Assembly (NCBI GenBank): GCA_017520105.1
Contig: JAFWRL010000236.1
Coordinates: 1-14,433, forward strand
DNA length: 14,433 bases
Reading direction: 5' to 3'
DNA from: Fibrobacter sp.
Lineage (GTDB): Bacteria > Fibrobacterota > Fibrobacteria > Fibrobacterales > Fibrobacteraceae
Shown piece after piece: positions 1 through 5,988 of this stretch. The stretch's first letter is position 1. Each line of letters opens with the position of its first letter. The notes under the pieces are model-generated. The model had not been told where the DNA came from. It was given only the letters and a program-made list of their open reading frames with translations, and did no database searches. Both the position numbers and the translations under genes were made by a program.

Positions 1-846
1 AAGGAAACTGGCCGCATCGACATGGACAAGGTCCGCGAAATCGCTCTCCGCGAAAAGCCGAAGATGATTCTCGCCGGTTTCTCTGCCTATAGCCGTAACC
101 TCGACTGGAAGCGCTTCAAGGAAATCGCTGACGAAGTCGGCGCCCTCACCATGGCTGACATTTCTCACGTCGCTGGCCTCATTGCCGGTAAGGCAATCGA
201 TTCTCCGGTGCCGTACTTCGACATCGTGACGACCACGACCCACAAGACTCTCCGTGGCCCGCGTTCCGCTATCATCATGTGCAAGGACCGCACCATCCAG
301 AAGATGGTGAAGGGCGAACTCAAGGAAGTTTCCCTCGCCAAGGAAATCGACAAGGGCGTGTTCCCGGGCATGCAGGGTGGTCCGCATGACCACATCAACG
401 CCGGTAAGGCTGTTGCATTCCTCGAAGCTTTGCAGCCGGAATTCCAGACTTACGCGAAGAACGTTATCAAGAACGCTCAGGCCATGTGCGCTGAAATGCA
501 GAAGCTCGGCTACAAGGTGATTAGCGATGGCACCGACAACCACCTCATCGTGGTCGATATGACTTCCAAGGGCGTTTCCGGTAAGGAAGCCGAAGTGGCC
601 ATGGAAAAGGTCGGCATCTCCTGCAGCCGTTCTACCATCCCGTTCGATCCGCGCAAGCCGATGGATCCGTCCGGTGTGCGTCTCGGTACTGCCGCTATCA
701 CGACCCGTGGCTTCGACGAAGAAGACACCCGCGAAGTGGCTCGCATCATCGACCGCGCTATCCAGGCTAAGGACGACGATGCCGCTCTCAAGAAGATCCG
801 TCAGGAAATTGTCGAACTCTGCAAGAAGCACCCGCTGTACAAGTAA
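1..846 (+). CDS. glyA: Serine hydroxymethyltransferase, C-terminal part (5' end outside window)
   Basis: PLP enzyme interconverting serine and glycine while loading one-carbon units onto tetrahydrofolate, in the cytoplasm. The reading frame is open from base 1, so the gene starts upstream; 281 codons are present. The PLP-binding lysine lies in TTTTHKTLRGPR at fragment residue 82, and the upstream DISHVAG segment places Asp53 and His56 exactly where E. coli GlyA has D200 and H203 (constant offset of 147, with the lysine matching K229). This implies about 147 residues are missing from the window. Arg227 in SGVRLGT matches the substrate-carboxylate arginine (R363 in E. coli). The C-terminal domain is complete and ends at TAA 844-846. 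Codon use is strongly biased to AAG, CTC, CGC and ATC, as expected for a highly expressed gene. A terminator follows directly. Identification is secure from the motifs. Confidence 0.97.
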   Translation, partial: KETGRIDMDKVREIALREKPKMILAGFSAYSRNLDWKRFKEIADEVGALTMADISHVAGLIAGKAIDSPVPYFDIVTTTTHKTLRGPRSAIIMCKDRTIQKMVKGELKEVSLAKEIDKGVFPGMQGGPHDHINAGKAVAFLEALQPEFQTYAKNVIKNAQAMCAEMQKLGYKVISDGTDNHLIVVDMTSKGVSGKEAEVAMEKVGISCSRSTIPFDPRKPMDPSGVRLGTAAITTRGFDEEDTREVARIIDRAIQAKDDDAALKKIRQEIVELCKKHPLYK

Positions 847-855
847 AGGATTGTC

Positions 856-876
856 ATTCCCGCCTTGAGCGGGAAT
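856..876. repeat. Palindromic intergenic unit (ATTCCCGC stem)
   Basis: Perfect 8-bp inverted repeat ATTCCCGC / GCGGGAAT around a 5-base loop CTTGA, in the context GTC-stem-CTCC (about 853-880). It lies between the glyA stop codon and the intrinsic terminator and has no T-run of its own. Stem-loops of the ATTCCC...GGGAAT type are dispersed intergenic repeats in many bacterial genomes, so this is probably one copy of such a family. It could protect the mRNA 3' end. That it is multicopy in this genome is an inference. Confidence 0.6.
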
Positions 877-892
877 CTCCTATACAAGATTC

Positions 893-921
893 GCCCTCGG
901 TTAAAAGCCGGGGGCTTTTTT
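893..921 (+). terminator. Rho-independent terminator of glyA
   Basis: GC-rich stem GCCCTCGG (893-900) pairs with CCGGGGGC (908-915) with a single non-Watson-Crick T-G pair, across a 7-base A/T-rich loop. Six Ts follow at 916-921. It sits 46 bases after the glyA stop on the same strand, a standard intrinsic terminator arrangement. Confidence 0.9.
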
Positions 922-950
922 GACGCATTTGGCGTTTTGTCAACGATTAA

Positions 951-1001
951 TCTAGCGCAAAACATTCTTCTCTAGCGAAATAAGCGTATATTCCTATACG
1001 T
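951..1001 (+). promoter_or_regulatory. Putative promoter/operator of the deacetylase gene
   Basis: The 155-base gap between glyA and the next gene holds the glyA terminator and then this region. A 7-base direct repeat TCTAGCG occurs at 951-957 and 971-977, exactly 20 bases apart, so on the same face of the helix. A perfect 6-bp inverted repeat CGTATA-TTCC-TATACG spans 985-1000. A -10-like TATATTC lies at 987-993, only 8 bases before the ATG at 1002. No clear -35 matches it (a weak TTGTCA is at 937-942, too far upstream). No Shine-Dalgarno precedes the ATG. The parts are seen directly; their function is inferred. Confidence 0.4.
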
Positions 1002-2345
1002 ATGGAATGTTTGAAAACTTCTCTTTGCGCGGCATTTTCGTTTGCCGCTGTTTCTGCCGTTTCTGTGTTTGCTGGCCCGATTACTACGGTTCCTTGGAAC
1101 GGTCATCCGGGTGCGGCGACTTTCACGTTTGATGACGGTCTCCATTCCCAGACGAACAACCTCACTTTCTTGGATAACATGCCCGAGGCGAAGGTTACGT
1201 TTTTTGTCTGTACTGGAACGATGGGCTTTTCGAGCAATTCGCAGCCTCACTTGAATTACGCCAAGAAAGGCCACGAAATCGGGAACCATACGGCAAATCA
1301 TAAGAAATTGACGGATAACGGTGTCAATCTCAATTCGGAAATTGGCGGTGCGGCTCAGAAACTGCGTGGCATGGGCGTGGAGGCGACTTCCTTGGCGACT
1401 CCGTACTGCGCGCAGAATGCGACGGTCAAGAACGCGATTAATCAGGAACATTTCATCAACCGCGGGTGTGGCGGTGGCGGCCTTATGGGTTGGGACAACG
1501 AACCGGACTGGATGCAGATAGATTCGCATTACTGGCAGGCGAATAGCAGTGTCGCAAGTTTCAAAGGGAGCTTAGATCAGGCTGCGGGCGGCAAGTGGCA
1601 CGTGCAACTGAACCATGGCGTCGGTGGAGACTGGGACGTAATTTCTGCGGCCGATATCAAGACGCTAATTCAATATGCGGTGCAAAAGAATTTGTGGGTG
1701 GAGACGTTCTCTACGGTGGGTGCTTACCTGCGTGCGCATTTCACGATTGACAAGGCGACCGCGACGAATACGGCGAACGGTTATACGGTCAAGTGGACAT
1801 CCCCGCATGCGCACATGCCAAAGAGCGTGCCGCTTCGCGTGAAAATCCAGGATGCCCAAGGCAAGACTGTAAGCCAAAAGGGGAAGGTTGTTCAAGCGAA
1901 TTCCGACGGTACTTATACCATCGAGTTCATGGCGCTCGAACTTGAAGTTTCCGGAGAATCGGTTGAAGTCAAATCATCGAGTTCTGTTGCTGCCGAATCT
2001 TCAAGTTCTGCAGTACAGTCGTCGAGTTCGACGCTCCCATCTTCAAGTTCTGCGAATCAGGTTGTTTCTAGCTCGTCAGTTTCGGCGACGTCTTCTTCTA
2101 CGGCTGTAGCGTCAAGTTCTTCGGGAACGAATGCGGTTGTGTCGAAGATTGCTCTTGAACGTGGTGCCGTTATGGTTCGCTGCCAGGTGTTCGACTTGAG
2201 CGGTCAACAGGTCAAGTCCGCAAATGTGATGGCGGGTTCACCAACCGAAGTTTGGAATAACGTTAAGACCGGGCTCCGGAACGGCGCGTACATTTTGCAA
2301 TATGGCGATGGCCTCAGTTCACATATTGTAAAAGTACTGAAGTAG
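1002..2345 (+). CDS. Secreted CE4-like polysaccharide deacetylase with Ser-rich linker and C-terminal sorting-type domain
   Basis: Predicted secreted metal-dependent deacetylase, probably acting on acetylated plant polysaccharide or chitin-like substrate. Signal peptide at residues 1-24 (hydrophobic core AAFSFAAVSAVSV, likely cleavage after VFA). The NodB-type domain spans about 35-240: FTFDDG (catalytic Asp44, metal Asp45), metal-binding HTANH (His96, His100), LATPY at 131-135 and LNHG at 203-206. The Arg normally found in the RxxP motif is Leu131 here. A beta-rich domain (about 245-320) follows, then a linker of repeated SSSS blocks (325-375), then a 60-residue C-terminal module (383-447) with FDLSGQQV and NGAYILQYGDG, resembling type IX secretion sorting domains. 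Poly-serine linkers are typical of Fibrobacter secreted enzymes. The ATG at 1002 has no Shine-Dalgarno; an in-frame TTG at 1011 with GGA 4 bases upstream is an alternative that keeps the signal peptide. Substrate is unknown. Confidence 0.85.
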   Translation: MECLKTSLCAAFSFAAVSAVSVFAGPITTVPWNGHPGAATFTFDDGLHSQTNNLTFLDNMPEAKVTFFVCTGTMGFSSNSQPHLNYAKKGHEIGNHTANHKKLTDNGVNLNSEIGGAAQKLRGMGVEATSLATPYCAQNATVKNAINQEHFINRGCGGGGLMGWDNEPDWMQIDSHYWQANSSVASFKGSLDQAAGGKWHVQLNHGVGGDWDVISAADIKTLIQYAVQKNLWVETFSTVGAYLRAHFTIDKATATNTANGYTVKWTSPHAHMPKSVPLRVKIQDAQGKTVSQKGKVVQANSDGTYTIEFMALELEVSGESVEVKSSSSVAAESSSSAVQSSSSTLPSSSSANQVVSSSSVSATSSSTAVASSSSGTNAVVSKIALERGAVMVRCQVFDLSGQQVKSANVMAGSPTEVWNNVKTGLRNGAYILQYGDGLSSHIVKVLK

Positions 2346-2362
2346 CCTTCTTTTTGGAAGGC
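2345..2362. repeat. Hairpin at the 3' end of the deacetylase gene
   Basis: GCCTTC (2345-2350) and GAAGGC (2357-2362) form a perfect 6-bp stem over a T-rich 6-base loop, starting on the last base of the stop codon. GC-rich sequence rather than a T-run follows, so it is not a standard intrinsic terminator, but it could stabilise the 3' end. Confidence 0.4.
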
Positions 2363-2400
2363 CGCGGCGCCCGCTTTATGCATTTATCGTCGAAAAAACA

Positions 2401-2431
2401 ACTTCCAACTTCTTACATTCTACTTCCTACT
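2401..2431. repeat. Degenerate ACTTCCT heptamer array
   Basis: Four consecutive 7-base units related to ACTTCCT, then ACT. The last unit is exact; the others differ at one to three positions. The same heptamer, as four perfect copies also ending in ACT, lies upstream of ndk at 12132-12162. Here the array sits 13 bases before a TATCTTT box. There is no inverted partner array nearby. Confidence 0.6.
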
Positions 2432-2444
2432 GAAAAATAAAACC

Positions 2445-2451
2445 TATCTTT
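2445..2451 (+). promoter_or_regulatory. Putative -10 element for the DUF4116-like gene
   Basis: TATCTTT, 21 bases before the ATG at 2473, fits the TAnnTTT pattern known for -7/-10 elements in Bacteroidetes, a sister phylum to Fibrobacteres. A similar TATATTT stands before ndk. No hexamer resembling a -35 box is visible; the heptamer array lies in that position. The rest of the 127-base gap (2346-2472) holds only the hairpin and the array. Confidence 0.4.
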
Positions 2452-2472
2452 ACCGCATAAATACGAGGTTTT

Positions 2473-3171
2473 ATGCAGTCTTGGACCGAAATAAAGAACA
2501 TTGAGAACCCCACAGAAGAACAACAGCTTGAAGCTATTAAGCTGAACTGGTACGCTATTAGCTTAATTCAGAATCCGACTGAAACGGTGCAGAAGGCTGC
2601 ATTCGAAAAGAACGCACAGACGATTCTTTATGTAAAAAACGGTCCGTGTGAGGCTTTGAAAGAAGCTTTGAATGCTATGGACGAGACGAAGTTTCTCGCC
2701 GAGTTTAACGCGGAACCCAATTTGCTTAAGTTCGTGACGAATCCGGTTCTCTTGAAGGCTGCTGTCCAGCGCGATTGGAAAATCGTCCGCAAAATTGACG
2801 GAGCGTCCGATGAACTTTGGGCCGAGGCTGTTCGCCAGAGCGCGGATGCGTTGAAGTTTATTCGCAATCTTGGCGAAAAAGTGCTTATTGCCGCTGTTGA
2901 ACGCGATTGGAAGTACATTCAGGATATTGAAAATCCGACAGCGGCGGTTGTTGTCGCTGCCGTCAAGCAGGACTTTCATGCGTTTGAATACGTGAGTATT
3001 CGCCGTCGAACCGAGCAAGTTCAGCTTGCTGCTGTGCGCACTGATCCGCGCTGCATCCAGTATTTGCAGCGCGCAAGCGAGGCTGTGCAGATGGAAGCGG
3101 TCCGCAAGGACAAGAGCGTTTTCGCACTTGTCAAGAATCCCTGTGACGCAGTCAAGGATTTCTGCAAATAA
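2473..3171 (+). CDS. DUF4116-like tandem-repeat protein
   Basis: A 232-residue soluble protein made almost entirely of about ten repeats of 22-24 residues, with no signal peptide or membrane segment. Each repeat follows a pattern like NPTEEQQLEAIK-aromatic/charged-I: clear copies begin at IENPTEEQQ (about 10), IQNPTETVQ, VTNPVLLKAA, IRNLGEKVLIAAVERDW, IENPTAAVVVAAVKQD, RRTEQVQLAAVRTD, RASEAVQMEAVRKD and VKNPCDAVKD. This is the style of the DUF4116 repeat, predicted to form helical hairpins stacked into a solenoid, often a protein-binding surface; the function is not known. The start is fixed by GAGG at 2465-2468, 4 bases before the ATG. The last repeat is shortened and ends in Cys-Lys. The ABC ATPase gene begins 18 bases after the stop, so the two are probably cotranscribed. 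No enzymatic motif was seen. Confidence 0.7.
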   Translation: MQSWTEIKNIENPTEEQQLEAIKLNWYAISLIQNPTETVQKAAFEKNAQTILYVKNGPCEALKEALNAMDETKFLAEFNAEPNLLKFVTNPVLLKAAVQRDWKIVRKIDGASDELWAEAVRQSADALKFIRNLGEKVLIAAVERDWKYIQDIENPTAAVVVAAVKQDFHAFEYVSIRRRTEQVQLAAVRTDPRCIQYLQRASEAVQMEAVRKDKSVFALVKNPCDAVKDFCK

Positions 3172-3178
3172 TTTTTGT

Positions 3179-3181
3179 GGA
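3179..3181 (+). promoter_or_regulatory. Ribosome binding site deciding the ABC ATPase start
   Basis: A short GGA (within GTGGAT) lies 8 bases before the ATG at 3190. It supports that ATG over the in-frame TTG at 3175, which has only T-rich sequence and the previous stop codon in front of it. The site is weak. Confidence 0.45.
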
Positions 3182-3189
3182 TCTGTGCG

Positions 3190-4047
3190 ATGAAACTTTC
3201 GAACCCGCTAGTGCAACTTGAAAAGGTCTCTTTCCGTTATCCAAAATCAAAATCAGATGCGCTTTTTCAAGTCTCGCTAGAAATTCCGCAAGGTTCGTTT
3301 TTTGCGCTCCTTGGCCCGAATGGCGCTGGCAAGACGACGTTGTTGCGACTTTTGTGTGGCCGCATGCGCCACTTTGAAGGTTCTATCAAAATTGACAAAG
3401 AATTGCGCAATGATGCAGGCTTTTTAGATTCGAAAAAGTATGGCGTGTTGCTCGAAAATCCTGGCATTTATCCAAAACTCACGATTGAAGAATATCTCCA
3501 CTTTTTTACGGGCTTTTATGGATTGGGTGAGGGCGCTTGGCTAGAAGGCGGTTCGGTCTATAACCGTTGCATGTCTTTTGCAGAACGGTTGGACTTGCCG
3601 CCGCTGGATATGCGCATGGATGCCCTTTCGCTTGGAAACCGTCAGAAAGTACAGATTGTTCGCGCCTTGTTGCATAATCCAAAGCTGTTGATTCTCGATG
3701 AACCGGTGGCAAATCTCGATCCGAAATCTCGCGAGACCGTCTGGAAACTCCTTGATGAATGGCGAAAGGAAAATTACGGAACTGCAATAGTTTGTTCGCA
3801 CGTACTTGCTGAAATGGATGAGTGGGCTACGGATTACGCAATTATCGATCGCGGCCAGGTTTTGGAATCGGACAAAAATCCGGGCCTCGGGAACGCTTCC
3901 GCGGCGACGCATTTTGAATTGACTTTCGAAAGCGCTGTTGCTCGCGAACAACTTGAATGCGCATTAAAAAATGCAGGAATTGTTCCATTGCAAATTAACG
4001 CCAAAGGCAAATCCCTTGCGGATATTTACCGCTCGATTATCCAATAA
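3190..4047 (+). CDS. ABC transporter ATP-binding protein (orphan nucleotide-binding subunit)
   Basis: A 285-residue cytoplasmic ATPase that would power an ABC exporter or ABC-2 type permease. All core motifs are present: Walker A GPNGAGKTT (42-50), a Q-loop region reading LLENPGIYPKLT (86-97) with Glu89 in place of Gln as in many NatA/ABC-2-type ATPases, signature LSLGNRQ (146-152, a variant of LSGGQ), Walker B LLILDE (166-171) with catalytic Glu171, D-loop ANLDP (174-178) and switch His204. Residues 225-285 form a short accessory C-terminal region. No permease gene lies beside it: upstream is the DUF4116-like gene and downstream the convergent tamA, with only three bases between the two stop codons and no terminator hairpin. 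Its membrane partner must be encoded elsewhere, or its role is not transport. ATG 3190 is chosen on the GGA upstream; an in-frame TTG at 3175 would add five residues. Confidence 0.9.
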   Translation: MKLSNPLVQLEKVSFRYPKSKSDALFQVSLEIPQGSFFALLGPNGAGKTTLLRLLCGRMRHFEGSIKIDKELRNDAGFLDSKKYGVLLENPGIYPKLTIEEYLHFFTGFYGLGEGAWLEGGSVYNRCMSFAERLDLPPLDMRMDALSLGNRQKVQIVRALLHNPKLLILDEPVANLDPKSRETVWKLLDEWRKENYGTAIVCSHVLAEMDEWATDYAIIDRGQVLESDKNPGLGNASAATHFELTFESAVAREQLECALKNAGIVPLQINAKGKSLADIYRSIIQ

Positions 4048-4050
4048 AAA

Positions 4051-5988
4051 CTAGAACGCTTGCGACAGGTCGAACGCGAATCGACCCCATTTAAATTTCA
4101 TGGAGTTCTTCTTGTCTTCGTCATAGCTGGAGATGCCTGTCACGATGGCGTAATCGAGGCGGAACGTGAGAAATTGCCAACGATAGCGGATGCCAAGACC
4201 GAGACTGCCTTCTTGGGCGTCTTCGTAGCTTTTGTCCTTGGTATCGACAACTCTAGCCCAGTCGAAGAACTGTACGATTTGCCATGCCCTCAACGATTTC
4301 CATGGGAACGTCCAACGGATTTCTTCGTTGACGCGGAAATACATCGGCGTGAGAGCGGTGTTGATGACCTCTTTGGAAACTTCTTCGGTGACTTGTGTGC
4401 CATCGTCCTGTTTCTTGGTGACTTGCTCGGTCTTGGTCGTCGTGTAACCGGCATAAATGCTACGGAAACGGTAGCCGCGTACAGAACGGGAGCCACCTTG
4501 ATAGAATACGCGAGCGTCGTCTTCGATAGCCGTGTTGAAGAATCTGCCAACACTTCCGCTGAGCGCTCCGTAGAATGTCCAGAACAAAGGCCAGTAAACG
4601 TTTGCGGTCGCTTCGCCGTAGGTATAGACGTGACCGTCCCTGTAGTCTTCTTTTCCGCTGAAGTTTGTGCCGAGGCCTGCTAATGGCATAACGCGGATTC
4701 CTTTCGTCGGGTTGAAGTAGTCGTCCGTGTAGTCGAATGTCAAACCGATTTCACCCTTGAGCTTGAAGAGTTTATCTTCATTCTTGTTCACGTAACGCGT
4801 ATCGATTGTTCCGCGGAACTTGATGTTGTTTGTAATGCCGAATGTCAGGTCGCCACGGTTGATGATTTCGTAACGTTCTTCGACGCTATCGGGGTAGGCG
4901 GGCGGGTTGATTTTTTCGTGGTTGAACGAAACGCGATCTACAAAGCGAATTGCGGTCGGAATGAAGGTGAACGATGTCCCGAACAAGAGCGGGTTTGCGT
5001 ACCCAAATGTGATTTCTTGCTTGTTCTGAGCGATTTGTACGCTTGTCGAAAATTCATGGAACTTTCCAAAAAAGTTCTTGTGGTCTGCGTAAGCCAGTGC
5101 TCCGAAACCATAAATTTCTTCAAAGAAGAATCCGTATCGTGTTTCGCCAGGAACACGTTCAACGACATCTAGGTGAATATCCGAAAGTCCGTCTTCGCGT
5201 AATTCGTCATTCAGCTTGACTTGCGTAAACAGCTGTGTTGAATACAGTTTACTTTTGAAGTTGAAATATTGGTTACCGTCAATAATTTGACCTTTCGGAA
5301 TCCGCCAAAGCGAAGAAAGCCAAGATGTATTTGTGAGTCCTGGCTCTGGTTCCGATTTTTTTTCGAATTTGCTCTTCGTCCGTTGTGTCGTAGTGATAAT
5401 GTTGCCCATCAAGACTTTGGGACCTGGGGTAACGTTGATGACCACGTTAACCTGCTTTGCGGTTGTATCGACGTGCTCTTCGGATGAAATATAAACGTGT
5501 AAGTTACCTTGTTTGCGGTAAGCCGACTGAATCTCTTGAAGGTCGTCCGAAATATCTTCTTGGTTGTAATAACGGTGCTTCAAGATTTTCAACGAAGTCA
5601 AGTCTATAGGAATAGGCTCGTCGCCGGAAGAAATAATTTTGGCGTCGTTGAATCTGTAGCATTCCCCTTCGTTGACTGTGATGTTGTAGTTGCGCTGAAT
5701 CTTGTTGTCGGACAACGGCTCACGTTCTATTTCCAACTTCAGGTCAAGGCTGTAGTAGCCGCGGGAATAGTAAAGGGCCTTTACGTTTTCCGTTGAAAGA
5801 CGCATCAAGAAGTCTTGCTTGATTGTATCCAGCTGGGCGAATTCGTCAGGAATGTCGAGCTGTTCGTTCAGTTGGAATTTCGAGAATACCTTGTTCCCGG
5901 AAATCTTGACAGACCAGGGACTTTTCTCATCCGTGTCGGCAATCGCAAGCGACGAAAAAAACAATAATGCGCATATCAATAAAATCAT
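4051..5988 (-). CDS. tamA: TamA-like Omp85 outer-membrane protein
   Basis: A 645-residue outer-membrane barrel of the Omp85 (BamA/TamA) superfamily, which with TamB forms an envelope-spanning machine implicated in outer-membrane protein insertion and lipid transport. Signal peptide at 1-17 (MILLICALLFFSSLAIA, cleavage before DTDE). The periplasmic part (about 25-280) looks like three POTRA domains: one starting at SVKISGNKVF, one at about 102-190 with YRFNDAKI and a YRKQGN turn, and one ending at IHLDVVERVPG. The barrel fills about 285-645, has the loop-6 motif VRGY at 503-506, and ends in a C-terminal phenylalanine, the usual barrel recognition residue. A charged Thr/Lys/Glu-rich insertion (about 516-542) follows the VRGY motif. 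The start codon overlaps the tamB stop as ATGA, so translation is probably coupled. It could be called BamA-like, but three POTRAs rather than five and linkage to tamB favour TamA. Confidence 0.88.
   Translation of the reverse strand: MILLICALLFFSSLAIADTDEKSPWSVKISGNKVFSKFQLNEQLDIPDEFAQLDTIKQDFLMRLSTENVKALYYSRGYYSLDLKLEIEREPLSDNKIQRNYNITVNEGECYRFNDAKIISSGDEPIPIDLTSLKILKHRYYNQEDISDDLQEIQSAYRKQGNLHVYISSEEHVDTTAKQVNVVINVTPGPKVLMGNIITTTQRTKSKFEKKSEPEPGLTNTSWLSSLWRIPKGQIIDGNQYFNFKSKLYSTQLFTQVKLNDELREDGLSDIHLDVVERVPGETRYGFFFEEIYGFGALAYADHKNFFGKFHEFSTSVQIAQNKQEITFGYANPLLFGTSFTFIPTAIRFVDRVSFNHEKINPPAYPDSVEERYEIINRGDLTFGITNNIKFRGTIDTRYVNKNEDKLFKLKGEIGLTFDYTDDYFNPTKGIRVMPLAGLGTNFSGKEDYRDGHVYTYGEATANVYWPLFWTFYGALSGSVGRFFNTAIEDDARVFYQGGSRSVRGYRFRSIYAGYTTTKTEQVTKKQDDGTQVTEEVSKEVINTALTPMYFRVNEEIRWTFPWKSLRAWQIVQFFDWARVVDTKDKSYEDAQEGSLGLGIRYRWQFLTFRLDYAIVTGISSYDEDKKNSMKFKWGRFAFDLSQAF

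Noticed and set aside
1..846. glyA as a truncated pseudogene
   Set aside because: The frame is open to base 1 and all expected active-site residues align with E. coli GlyA at a constant offset; it is simply cut by the window edge.
972..1529. Minus-strand open frame of 185 codons opposite the deacetylase
   Set aside because: Arg-rich shadow translation; the plus strand has signal peptide and CE4 motifs.
1972..2130. Repetitive TCAAGTTCTG-like words considered as a CRISPR or DNA repeat
   Set aside because: The repeats are degenerate, lack regular spacers, and are explained by the in-frame poly-serine linker.
2345..2362. Hairpin after the deacetylase as an intrinsic terminator
   Set aside because: The T-run is in the loop and GC-rich sequence follows the stem, so it lacks the required downstream T-tract; kept only as a hairpin.
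3175..3189. TTG start for the ABC ATPase adding five residues
   Set aside because: No ribosome binding site in front of it, whereas ATG 3190 has GGA at suitable spacing.
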